Assembly (NCBI GenBank): GCA_008921705.1
Contig: VFFE01006872.1
Span: 546,100-610,099 of the forward strand
Origin: Burhinus oedicnemus
Lineage: Eukaryota > Chordata > Aves > Charadriiformes > Burhinidae
Length of the DNA stretch: 64,000 bases
Direction: 5' to 3'
Positions 23,356 through 35,150 of the stretch are shown piece after piece. The stretch's first letter is position 1. Each line of letters opens with the position of its first letter. The position numbers were made by a program, and so were the translations under genes. The notes beneath the pieces were generated by a model. It did not search any database. It had not been told where the DNA came from and saw only the letters and a program-made list of their open reading frames with translations.

Positions 23356-26300
23356 CCGCACTGCGCGGGGCTGCCTGCGGTAATCAAAATAACAATTAGC
23401 TACACACTCCTCCTAATCCTTGTAATGAACTGTGTGTAATCAAGATGGTCAGCCAGCCTGCCTACTTACTGTCCTTGAGGGGCGTTTGGCACCGGGGAAG
23501 GTGAGGGGAAGGCGAGGTGACTCCGGAGGTGCCACCTTTCATGAAGCCCTTCTTGGATCATCTCCTCGGGGGTGACTCATGGTTTCACTCCCTCTTCTGA
23601 GGACCTCTTCGTTCTCCTGTGGAGTGGGAGTGGTGACAGCTGCCAGTTAAAGCAGGCTGACAGAAAGGGCAGGGGAGGAAATCTCCACCATGTACCTGTT
23701 ACTTTATCAAAAGCAATGGCTTTGTGGCCTTGACTGTCTTGCACTCCTGCTCCATGGTGTCCTTCAAAACAGCTTGATCCTGCCAATTTTGCATTTTAGA
23801 ATGGAGTCCTGTTGCCTACACACGGGAGATAATCAAAGCCTTGTCTTAAGATGAAATTACTAATTACTTTATCCTTCTGTTGGAGTAGAAGCATTTTATG
23901 AACACTAAAATCTTTTCTGATGACTTCAGCAGAACGACGAGCTGGTGTTACTTTCTTTTTGTACAGGTGGGGAGCTAAGGCAGAGGGACAAAGTTTCACT
24001 AGTTTTGGATGCTGAAGTTGAGACTTTCAGCTTCTAGGTTTTTTTCCCTAGAGTACTTAACACTCTGTAACATTTCACCACTTTGGATGACAATTTCTAC
24101 TTGGCTTGGGTGGCATTGCTTCTGCAGATCAGGTCTCGGGTTCTTCAACAGGGAAACTAGGACAGGCGAAAACAGTAACCAGCACCACAAGAACTATGTA
24201 GCAGAGATGAATGGAAGCCCTTCTCATGGGGATCTTTCAGATGTGTAAACTAGCTTAACTAGTAGCAGATCTACGACTACTGTAGCAGATTACGTACTTA
24301 ATAAACAGGATGAGGGAATCTGTAGACTATAGCCCTCTTCTTTGCACAGTCCTTAAAGCAGACATATTTTGTGTTCTGAATGACGCAAGGTTTTAGTAGC
24401 AAATAATAGTGATCGTGTCTTTAAACACAGGCAGGAAGCCATCAGATTACTGTCACCATCGGTGTTCCTCCTCCAGCTCCCAGTTCAAGTGTCTCTAAAT
24501 ATTCAGCAGTCATTCTGCTTGCCCTGGATTTGGATCCTCTGGATTTCACTATGGCAGTTCCCTCCCCTAAATTGCTTGGCTTCTTGAATGGGAGAAGTGA
24601 TTGAGAGAGGGTACTACAGGAAATAGGTGTTTTGTGTGCTTTGAATTAGAGAACTCACTTTCAGGAGAAATGAGATACTACAGGGGGAAAGAGCAGGCAC
24701 CTTCAGTACCTGGTAATGTGGGAGAATTGTATTTCTGTAGATCTTGCTAGGGAGATTGCAGTTCAGTGTTCAGGTATGGTGGATTCCTGATATACCATCC
24801 AATATTTCATATGGTTTGGAGAGTAACCTACTCAGGATATTAAAGATAATCTAGGAATAGGAAGTGAAAAGGCAGTTCTTGATCCACCTTGCAAAATCAG
24901 TCATTTCTACTTTACAGCATCTGTAAAAAGTAGTAACTTTTTTTTAACAGGACAAAGTTAAAAAAAAAGTGAGATATTTTAAAGATACCTCACTTAGCTG
25001 AATAGACACCTGTATTTACTAAGAAATGCTAAGATTTTTTCTCCTTCATGGCCAATTTTCAATTCTATGTCCCCTTTCTTAGCAAGTTGGTGTAGAGTGG
25101 TATATTAAGTAGTACAGAGTGTGTCACCTTTTCCTTAGTCTGCGCTTTTTCTGAAGTAACTGAAAGGGCTTCTGTGAGAGTGCCAGTGATAGTGTGTGGG
25201 GGGTAGTGGTGTATCTTTCAAAAGCTTTTCATTTTGGGGGGTTTTGTTGGCTTTTTAAAAAAAAAAAATTTTTTTTTTTAGTTTTGTGGTTCTTAGTAGA
25301 GCTTCAGCTAATTTATCTTCCAATAGTATGTAGATGGTTGGGGGCCTAGGAAGTACGGTGAGTCTGCTACTTCCTTAGACCTCCTGGCTGGTAAATTATA
25401 TGAAAATTAGTGGAATACAATATTTGTAGCAACAAATTTTATAAAAACGAGTGCAACACAATAGTTGTGGCATGGGTTACAGCTTAATAGCGTGTCTCTT
25501 GGAGAGAGCTCTTGTCCCAGTGACCATTGCACGAACCATTTTCCTGTCACTCAGGATGGCATGGAATCCCCCTACCTGCGTGGGGTGTTTGCCTGAAAAA
25601 CAGAACCAAGCAATCTTCCTCACCAGCACAGTGACCTGGCTTTGCTGCCTTAAAACTCCCAGAACTATCCAGGCTGTGTCTCTTACCTCGGATCAAGGGC
25701 CATCAGTATGGCAGCACCAGCTATTCACAGGTCAGCTGAGATGTGCTTTTTGGCATGCCAAGTAGTCATCCTTCTCCCAGATTTGCTGCACATTTTCTTC
25801 ATGTAGTTAATCCCATTTTTAACTGCAATTCAAGTCTTTATATACAGCATATCATAAAACTGAGCGACGGACAGTGAGAGGACAAGTCCGATGCACACGG
25901 CAAAGCTGCTGCTGGACTTAGTGAGGTTTTGGTAGTGTCTCTAGTGAACAGTAAAGAATTAAACTGGAAAATACATATTCCTAGATCAATAGGGAGGATA
26001 GTTGTCTCCTTAATAAAGCATTTTTCCCCCCTCTGAGTTCTGTAGTGCTTCGGCATTATCTGTCTCAGGTATACTGCTTTACAGGCACATTACAAATTTA
26101 AGAATATTCAGGAGACTACAGAGAATGAGAATTTTACTGCCAATTGATCTGTGAAGCTGAGATTTTTCAAAGCCTGCCATAGGGGATTGTGGCCTACAGC
26201 TGTCACTAGAATGAGCGGTTTTACTCTCCCAGGCAGCTTTGAAGACCTCAGATCCTATGTACAATTAACTTGTTTCTTCTCAGGAAATCATATTCACTGA

Positions 26301-26609
26301 GCAGGTGGTGCGTGTGCATTGAGGGTATATTAAAACAAATTTAGGTCTTTCTCTTAAATGCATCTCTTGGCAGAAAACACCCTCCTTTTTTTAGAGACCT
26401 AATATTGACAGCTTTTGCATTTAAGTAATTACGAAAATAGTATGTTTCAGGAACTGTGTGGATATGTCTGAAGAATCAAACATTTTAAACTGCTGGTTTA
26501 CTGATATTTTAAACTGAAGTTGAATTAGCTACTAGTTCACATTTATGGTTTTAATTGCCATACTAGAACATTAATATTTTGTTTTTAAAGTATTTAAGAG
26601 CGTAATTCA

Positions 26610-26825
26610 CGTAACATCTCACAAAATTGTAACAAATACTGTTCACCTTATAGGTGAATAAAATGTGACAAGGACACATTGGTTCCAGCGTTGGTTAGGT
26701 CTGTACATTTAGTTGAGGCATTGAGCCTGAGTGACTTACCCATGGCCACCATGTCTCTGACAAAACAGTGGAAGAATGTAAATAAGGATTCCCAGCTTTG
26801 GCTCCTAGTGGGCAATAGATTTGTG
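26610..26825 (-). repeat. MIR-like SINE relic (minus orientation)
   Basis: The plus strand reads like the reverse complement of a MIR core: a CTCACAAAATTGT segment, then TTCACCTTATAGGTGAA, GACTTACCCATGG and AGGATTCCCAGC, in the same order as the MIR segments for the TTGTGAGG region, the TTTACAG(ATGAGG) region, the GTAACTTGCCCAAGG region and the AGGATTCGAACC region. Assigned by eye; it is much diverged. Confidence 0.45.
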
Positions 26826-27776
26826 CCAAGTATTACTTTTACTAGCCAATAGTTGTTTATCATTTTTAATGAGTTGTATTTAAATTGCTTTTAACATGGT
26901 GCATTTTTTTTTAAATACATGTATCAGGAGGTGCTTATTTCTGGAACAAACAGAAGTGAACTGATTTAAATAAGGTGTGTACTATTATTTGAATTCAAGG
27001 AATGTTAAACTCTAGATTTGTTTGCTGTTTAAGATGATAGAGAAGCACTGAATCTCTCAAATCAGCTTTCAAATAAAGGGTCCAGACAGGGGCTAGGTGA
27101 TGAGACTGCAGAGCCATTGCTGCATATTTGGTCAGTGCTAAACTGGAAAATATTGCAACTGCTTGTAAAATGATAGATCTCAGTAGGACAGTCTGTGGGC
27201 TTGCACTTTGTGGCATACCTGTTTTCTTTGGCCTTGCCAGGCTATGCCTTAATCATATGCTTGTGACACTTCATGCTTCAGGGCATCAGATAAAGGAGGT
27301 GGTTTGGGGGATGTGGTTGGTATGTAGGATATTTTTACTTCAGGGGAGATGGTACAAGGGCAGCTGCAAAACAGATCTTTTAAAAAAAAAAAAAAAATCA
27401 GACACTCCTTTGGGAAGGTAGGTAATGGCTTAAACTTTTTGCAGACCAGGACTCTATTAACTGGAAGGAGCTATGACAGGGGCTTTGGGAAGAAGAAAGT
27501 GGCCAGGTGTAACTGGGTTTTGAATACTGGGTATCTTGCTATCCCCTAGAGATTTGTTGTTAGTTTATTCCCTCCCCCCATCCCCCCCTCAAAATGTTGC
27601 TTCCATTTTTATTTTTGTTATCTGTGTTGTAGAAAATATGATATACATCAGCCTGGTCAGTGCTCAGATTTAGTATGGTTTTGTAAATTGGTAGAGCACT
27701 GTGGCCTTTCCCTTCTGTGTTGTTTTGTGTGTGTATGTGCTTTCCCCTATTAAATCTACCTGTCATACAGTAATGG

Positions 27777-28090
27777 TTTTAGATCTTCCTCCCCATGTTT
27801 TTATTATTTCATTTACTTTATTTGTGAGTTCTTCAGCTAAACTGTGCATAATTCTGATTATTCGTAACAATTTCCATGTTCTATTTTTCCAGTTTTTCAT
27901 TGCCTTGTTGGTTTTTTTCCCTTTCAAATTTGATTTTGAAAAGATGGCAATTTTCTTTTGTTATTTGCTTGCTTGTCTCTTAATCTTTTTGTTTTGCTGT
28001 TCACTCGCAGTTATCTCCTCAGCCCATGTGTTCTCTCAAATAGCAAACTCAGGTCTTACTTTTGTTCTTACTGAATTGTATTTTGGGAGC
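27777..28090 (+). repeat. Unassigned dispersed repeat, copy A
   Basis: Similar in order and direction to 61637-61930. Shared blocks are a GCTAAACTGTGCATAATT segment (A at about 27836, B at about 61704), a GATTTTGAAAAGATG segment (A at 27931, B at 61765) and TTTTGGGAGC near the end (A at 28081, B at about 61919). Spacing differs by an indel of about 34 bases in the middle. The top strand is T-rich. I do not recognise the family. Confidence 0.5.
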
Positions 28091-28879
28091 TTATCTTAAC
28101 ACGTGCATAGGGAATTTTCTGTAGAAGGTGTGCAGGGACCCTGGTGATGGCCAGGGTCCACTGAGGAGCACAGGGTATATGTCCCAATAGCATCTAATGG
28201 GATCAGGAGTCAGAAAATCCAGGTTGGAATGTTAGTTGTGCTGTGGACTTTTGTGTGATGGGGCAGAATGGCAAGGCAAGGAGGTCCTTTCCCAAGGACA
28301 CAGCACAATGAACTCACTTTGGCTTCCAGGCCCTGCAGTGCTGCGGTTACTCCCCAGGAGCTGGGAGCACCAAGCTTCTGTACCGGCTTCCCCTGTACTA
28401 TGGCAGGGAAGGCTTGGAGGCTGTCCTGGCCTTCTCACAGATCACTCCCACCTCCTCTTGGTGGTTTAGGGTCTGAAGCGGTTGGCCCTCCTGCGGGAGC
28501 ACCTTGTGTTTTGCCTTCGTTATGTGACGTGGGACGTAATGCTTTGCCAAAGCATGTGCTCAGGAAAGGGGGCATGACTCTCCCATTTCTTGGTGTCTCG
28601 GTGGCCCTACACACAAGAAATAGATAGTTATTAAAAGGCGTAGTTCAGTAATTAAGCGTCATGTTGTTTAAGAGATTTCAATATTTAGGAAACATACCTA
28701 TGTAAATTATGTTACATGTTCAAACTTTTCCTCTTTCCATAAAGTATCTGAGCTTGGGAACTGTACTTACACAACTTATTTTTGAACGAGCATCTCGTGG
28801 CAGAATAGTATTCCATGTGGACAAGAGATGCTGAAGTGTCTTCCAATAACCCATGCTGTCTGGATACAATTTTATTTAC

Positions 28880-28950
28880 TTTATTTGTAAGAGTAAAATA
28901 ATAGTTACCTGTCAGAACTGTTCTGTGGAGTGTTTACAAGTTTTAACAGC
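28880..28950 (+). repeat. Possible short MIR-like relic
   Basis: A segment reading GTAAAATAATAGTTACCTGTCAG and then GTTCTGTGGAGTG resembles the MIR part that runs from GTAAAATGGGGATAATA to GTTGTGAGGATT. It is short and weak. Confidence 0.25.
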
Positions 28951-30954
28951 CCTTCTCTTCTCCCCACCCCTTAGTAAAATACAAACTGTTGCATAATTAA
29001 AGGACTTCATCATGCAGATAAATGTACTGACGTGTTTAGCTTCACTCAGGTAGACTCTCTTGATGATTTTCATGGGTATTGAAGACCAAAGAGGAGGAAA
29101 GAAAAACAGATGAAAGAGGTTGCAAGCTTTCCTTTCTTAATACCACCAAACTATATTTATAGCTAATGCGCAACCTGTGTTGTTTGTTTCTGTTCAGATT
29201 TTAGAACATCTCGATCTGTTTCAGCAAAAAGGAGTTCTGGGTCTGTAATGCACTTGGATGAGAACAAAACCAGTTTGAATATTTGAGTATTATGCACATT
29301 TGTAGTATTTTCTGTTAAATTGATTGTCTTCTTCCACTAGATGGGGCTTTCTTCATTGATGAGTTGAACCATTACTTTTCCTTAAAATGCTTTTGTCCAC
29401 ATGCACATGCATGCAAGTGTGCATGTGCCTCAGGTATCAGAGCCCTGAAATGTTTGGGTTTTTTTTTTTCCCCTCACCTTATCTGTGGGAGTGCAATTTG
29501 TGATTTTGGTGCTTTTCAGAAGAAATGGCACAGTGCAATAGTTGGCGATGCTGAGGTGCCAGTATCAGCTTCTGATGCACTGAATTCTGTAGCATCCTTG
29601 TGCAAGCACATTGATTAAATGTGATGGCTGTTCTTAAATAGTGGGCTTGGTGGGATGGGAATCCGTCACCATTCTGATGTTTTTTAAGCTCTGAATTGTA
29701 CAGAAGGCAGAGAAGTAACACAAGCAGAATTAATACTTGATGTGTAACTTCAGCCCTGCTCATAACAATTTTGCAAACTTTTCAAATGCTGCCCAGTGAG
29801 CATGACTTTTCAAATACTCCAAATATGTCAGGCTGGTTTCTCTTTTGCAGTGTAACAGTATTTTTTTTTTATTATTCTGCAGTGCTGCAAAATGTCTTTC
29901 CATTATTTAATTAGCTGAATAACAGACATCTATGTATAGATTTGGCAAATGAAATTTCAGAAGACTGTGGATGGTAAAATGTATTTTTCCTCAAAGTGCT
30001 TGCTCATTATGGATTATTTGCATCATTGCTGTGGCACAGTCTAGTTACTAAGGTACTAGCTTTTGGTTTTGATCTGGTACTTCCCAGTTGCTGTCCTTGT
30101 GACTTTCAAGAGACATCCACATCCATCTATTCCATACTTGTTTTTTAAAAGCTAAATGTAACCCATGTACTAGTCTTTCCAGCTACAAAATTATAATCCT
30201 TCTGAGCATGAATTTGTCTGCCTGCTGTGCTGAGGAAGGGTAGCTACCACCAGAGTGGAGAAGAAAAGCAAACTATCTCTCTACAGAGCAATGCAGTGGT
30301 CCCAAAGATGAAGTGATCGTTCAGTTAGCAAAACAGTTTCATTTATATAGGATTACATTAATGAGAATGAATGTCCAGCTGCTCTCACGTGAGTGCTGCG
30401 ACTAACTTGCTTTCCTCCAGGCAGTTTCCTGTTTCCCTGTTCGATGCTTCACCTCTGTCTGTTCATTAGAACATCTTCTTTCCTTTGTATCTTCCACCTC
30501 CCCACTGGGGAAGCTTACATAGACTACTGCCACTATGTAAAGGAGAAATTTAAGCATACAGACATTTTTTGGGTACAGCCACAGGACCACACAGCTTCTT
30601 CCAAGTCCACCGTACGTATGCTTTTCCCTTGACTCCCCAGGCTGACAGAGTCATATTCTAGGAGGATTTAAAAGTGGGTTTTGATCCAGGTGCTTTTCAG
30701 GGTTCTTTGAAGTCTTAGGCTGTCTATTTGAAAGCAAAATATTTGAGTATCCTTAGGACTCAAGGTTCAAACAATTTCAGGCTTGAACATGTTAGATAAA
30801 GGATAAATGAAACCTGGCTTTTTTTGCCTTTTTTTTTTTCCCCCTCTCGTATGCAAAGGCATGTTCTCCTTTATTTGAGATCATATGATTTTTAAATTTT
30901 TTTCAGTTAATACATTGTTTTAATATGTTTCAGTCTGCTCTCCTGTATTTAAAT

Positions 30955-31030
30955 CATGTTTCTATTTACAGTTGAGCAGGCTGACAAAAATAACTGTGGT
31001 CTCATAGTGAATCAGTGGAATTTTCCTGCA
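30955..31030 (-). repeat. Possible MIR-like relic (minus orientation)
   Basis: The plus strand has TATTTACAGTTGAGCAGGCTG followed by a TAACTGTGGTCTCATAGTGAATCAGTGG-type segment. This is the order of the reverse-complemented MIR core (TTTACAGATGAGG, then the hydrophobic-sounding TCACACAG...AGTGGCAGAG stretch). Short and diverged. Confidence 0.3.
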
Positions 31031-34000
31031 TTTCTCCCCTGATGACTTGGCTGACTCCTAGAGAACCTAAATGCTTTCGCATTTTTGCTTGCAAGAATGA
31101 GGTGGTTTCCCTCCTGCATTCCTGTATTTTTCCTTGTCTTTAAGTCTCACTGGGATTTGGTTTTGTTTACTACACAAACAGTAGCTACAGCGTTGCGTAT
31201 CGGGTCATAGATCACTGTCTGAAACTAAGGTTGCTGCATGCCTTATTGAGGGTGGATTAAAAAAAAACCACAGCCTCGTGACAGGTGATTTAAATATGTA
31301 TATTTTGGGGGGAAGGGGTTCCAGATCTCCTCAGGGATTGCATTGTCAATTGTGTTTGGTTATTGCTTTTGCAGCTGTTAGTTTCTTCTCTTTCTTTAAT
31401 GAAGAAATAATACTTTTTACGCTGGCCCTCTTTTCCTTCTCTCTTCTTTGGCACAGGAAGGCAATCGTTGCTTGTTAATGCTGAAGAGTGGAGGTTGTTT
31501 TTAAAAACTCGCATTGTCCCCAATTACTGCAGTTTTGTATCGTCAGATAAAATACCTATTCTGCGAGGAGTCATAAAGATATGCTGTAACAGCTCATCCT
31601 CCCTTCCCCCCCTTCTCCTTCAGTTATCAACAGTGCGTCAGTGGAAATTTCCACCCTTTGCTAATGTGAGAGAAAGCACAAAGTTGCAAAGCAGCCTTTG
31701 GAGGAAAAAAAATATTGCCGTTTTAGGAACACAATGAAAAGCAGCATACGGCTTGCAAGCAGGAATGAAATAAATTCTTGAGAAATGGTGGGACTAAAAC
31801 GTTGCAGCAAAGAACATGGTTTGCAATACGAACGAATGCTCTTGCTAAGGGGGCATGAAAGTGGTAGTGGATGACCAGCTAGAATTTCCCCCCCCCATCC
31901 TCCCTTCTGTTAGTTGCAACTGTGAGAGGATTTGGAAGGCTTCTTCCCAAGGAGAAGAGTTAAGTGTCATCTGTTAAATTTACCAGTGGCTTTTAATGGC
32001 TTTAACAGAAAATACAACTTTCCCTTTTTAAGGGGTGTGCATCCTTCAGATGTTGCTGTGCAGTATTTCTAATGAATTGTCCAAATTTAAAAATTGTTTC
32101 TCTCCCTAAACTTTTAACTGGGTTGCACCTCTTAATTTTGGAGACCAGAAAACAGTAGGCAGTTCAGTTTTTCAAATATATTAAGGCGAATCCTGTTCCC
32201 CATTGAAGTCTGTGAGGATTTGTGAGGAGGACTGAGCCCACCAGAGTTCCTCCAAATCCTTCTTGAGGTAAGTTATTCCTGTAGCTCTCAGGAGCCCTGC
32301 TGCAGTCAGAGGAGCAGCACCTTCACTGACGTGACTTGGCACTGGTCCCTTGGCTTCAGTGACGCTCGGCCACAGCCCACACCAGCTGGGCATCTCTTCT
32401 GGAGGACTCGTTGCTTCAGTATGGGCTGCAGGGATATTTTTTCCATCAGACCCCTCACATACGAGAATTCAGTGCTTCAGCCTGGTCTTTCTGAAAAAGA
32501 CTTCAGAGCTGAATTGTGGCTATTAAGATTTTCAGGATTAGGACGTCTAGCTAAGGAGCAGTTTCTTTGCTGCGTTTTCCATGGGTGGATTCCACCCCTG
32601 TGCAGTAATCCAGCACACGCTGCTTGAGTCATTTCTGGCGTGATGGGTCTGCTCTGTGTGTAATATTTTTGATGTAACACATTTAGTTGGATGAGACTGA
32701 ACTCCATGCAGCATGAAGAACACGAGTGTATCTGTTGTTCGTGACCCCATCCTCCTGTATTTCCTGTTCAGACTCAGAGTTCAGCTTCTGGTTTTGGGGA
32801 CTTACCATTCAAGATTACCTTTACAGAGGTGGACCGTGAAGTGTGATGCTCACGCTATATTTGCCTTATAAGAATCCGTACCTCTTGCAGAACAAATTCC
32901 TCTCTGTTAGGTACAGTTTTTACATCACACTGTGATGCTTCATCCTGCTTGGGTAATGTGACTTCATTTAAGGGATATCACTTCCAGGTTATACTGATGC
33001 TTCATGGGGAGGTGTGCTTGAGTGGACTAGGAGGAAAGGGAAGCTTTAAGAAGAGGATGCGGAAAGATTAAAATGAAATAGGTAGGTGGGAAGTGCTGTG
33101 CTGTACATTTAGCCTTTAAATTACTGCTAGTCTTGGAAATGAGGTGAGTGGTTAGTTCTCTTCAGTAGGATTTCTGAGACAGTTGCGGTGTCTTTTTACT
33201 ATGCTATAGTTAGTGCCATGCCAAATGTAGACAAAGTGATCAAAAAAAGTTCTGGTGTCAGCTTTGTTGACAATGCTGGTTCATTCACAGCATTTCAGGG
33301 GATGAGGGATGGCCAGTGACATGGCTCACTCATTTTTTGCCTTAGTGTGGTGGCTGGCACTAGGTCACTCATAACTTGCAGGGACAGTAGACATGAAGTT
33401 GCTAATGAATTTAAGGTGCATCTCACATTAAGAGACAGGATCTGAATTTGCATATCTGAGATTAAGTTAGCGCGCAGCGTGTAGTTGTGTCCGTTGTCTG
33501 AAATGAGGCTCATGAAGTGCAGTAGACCTCTGCTTGTTTGGGTGTTCTGGAGTTTTAAAAGCGTCTTGCAAAATTATAGTTGAGCTCATGAAGAAGGTGC
33601 AGTTCTTCAGCAAAGGGAGTTCGTTGCAGAAGTAACCTTGGTGACCAAAGATACTAATGGGGAGCAACGTTCTCCTTCCTGTAGGTAGGCAGTTGGCTTT
33701 TTCTTTATAGATGTCGAAGGTAGCTGTGTGGTGGACACAAAGTGCTTAGCTGGAGCAATGTGTTTTATACGTGCTGTGCCTGCGTGGAAGTCCCACCAAG
33801 GTCAGCGTGGCAGTATGCTCATCAAATGCCAGCTGCACAAGTGGGCATTGTCTGTACGCGGCTTCAGCTCCTGCCCTCAGATTGAAAATATAAGCCATAT
33901 TTGCATCAAAGAGGTGCCTAATTTGGGATAAGTCCATCTCCTTGGGTTTCTTTCGCTGTTTTTCTTTTTAAATTTCCATTCAGCTCTGAGGTGCCACTTC

Positions 34001-34454
34001 AAGGGAGGAAATGTGCCTGTATGTATGTAAGCTTGAGATGTTTCACATGGGCATCTGTTTCCCAAAGACACAATGTCATGAAATCAAAGAAGGAGGATGC
34101 ATGTTGTAACTGAAATGAATGTACCACCCTACCTTTTTTTTTTTTTAAGTGCTCAGATCAAGGTGTGGAACTGAATGGAATAGATACAAGAAGAATAAGC
34201 TCTCTTTAGTCTCCTTGGTAAGCACTGCTGTACAACAAAGAAAAGTTAAGGCTGAGCCTACTTCAACTGAACTTTCCCTATTTGAAATCAAGATAATACT
34301 GAGCTTTTATTTAAAACAATTCTGGTACCAAAATTTAAAAAAAAAATTAGAAAGTTTCATTTAAGAAATCCCACAGAACAGTTACTTGAATGAAAGTTGT
34401 TGCAGTACAGGTATTTTTTTTTTTTTTTTATTGTGTGTATGTTTCTCATTGCAG

Positions 34455-34635
34455 GTATTTTTTGATAGACTTAGAGGGCCCGCCTTCGATTGTATCAACC
34501 ATGATGGATCATTTAGGACGTGATATTGATGTAATTAGACGTGCTTTTGTAAAGCATCCTGTATCAAAGACAGAAGAATGCAGTGGCATAATCCCAGTCA
34601 CCTATGAAGATAAACTAATTGCCAAGAAGAAGTGA
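34455..34635 (+). CDS. MRPS6: Mitochondrial ribosomal protein S6, last coding exon
   Basis: This exon supplies the last 59 codons and the TGA stop. After acceptor CATTGCAG (ending 34454) the first G completes the split glycine codon, and the frame then reads YFLIDLEGPPSIV, DRDIDVIRR-like DHLGRDIDVIRRAFVKHP and ends LIAKKK. The block matches the ferredoxin-like C-terminal half of bS6m, including the conserved RDIDVIR stretch. With exon 2 and a 15-residue exon 1 (outside the window, length taken from human) the protein would have about 121 residues, against 125 in human. The lysine-rich tail is retained. Both splice phases agree, so the gene appears functional. SLC5A3 lies about 30 kb upstream on the same strand, inside the first intron of this gene. 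Confidence 0.95.
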
Positions 34636-35150
34636 ATATTCCAAATAGCATGTTTAAAACCTTTTAAAAAGTTTTTTATTCCTGCTTTGGAAAACCATTG
34701 TGATAACTAATGTCCGTCAAAAATAATCAGTTTTGGCCATGTTATGTATTTGGTATAGTACACTATCTTAAGTTATTGTAACATTTAATGTTTCTTTTTG
34801 TTTAAAATAATTTGAATAGGCTTAATCTGTATGCTTATCTTGATATTTGACAACTCTGAAAATTTATTTTCTTTTCTCTTAGAGCATTACATTGATAATG
34901 AAGATTTATTCATCATCAGAATGCTAGAAATAGCATTCTTTTCCAAAGACAGATTACTTCAGAGTATGTATATTTACATAAGAGATTAAGAACTCTACAG
35001 TGTAAATATAGCAGTATAGGATGTGATTTGTTGGAGGGGTTTTTTTGCTTGTTTTTGGAAAAGGTAATAAAAGCGTGATTAAAAATAAAACTTGACTCAT
35101 TCTTTAAAAGCAGAAAAGGTACAATAAAAAATAACTTATGCTGCCAAAAG
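34636..35150 (+). other. MRPS6: MRPS6 3' untranslated region
   Basis: AT-rich sequence after the stop codon, with AATAAA hexamers at 35066-35071, 35084-35089 and 35123-35128, any of which could direct cleavage. A Pumilio-type UGUAAAUA is at 35001-35008. The end point is inferred. Confidence 0.6.
35066..35128 (+). promoter_or_regulatory. MRPS6: Cluster of three poly(A) signals of MRPS6
   Basis: AATAAA occurs at 35066, 35084 and 35123, about 430-490 bases after the stop codon. The clustering and position make this the likely transcript end. Confidence 0.6.

Larger units (their letters stand above)
22677..34454 (+). other. MRPS6: MRPS6 intron 2
   Basis: An 11.8-kb intron from donor GTATGC to acceptor TTGCAG. 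I see no exon inside. It contains a TAAT-rich stretch with an X-box near 23.3 kb, MIR-like relics at about 26.6, 28.9 and 31.0 kb, copy A of an unassigned dispersed repeat at about 27.8-28.1 kb, an A12T11 block at 25257-25279 and an A16 run at 27382-27397. Open frames reach only 132 codons; the longest lies inside the dispersed repeat and is T-rich, so I do not call it a gene. Confidence 0.75.

Noticed and set aside
25252..25279. T5-A12-T11 block that could form a hairpin
   Set aside because: Homopolymer slippage explains it; no other structure is seen.
27701..28099. 132-codon hydrophobic frame (Phe/Leu-rich)
   Set aside because: It is a T-rich stretch within the dispersed repeat; hydrophobicity follows from TTN codons. 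Copy B is not open in the same way.
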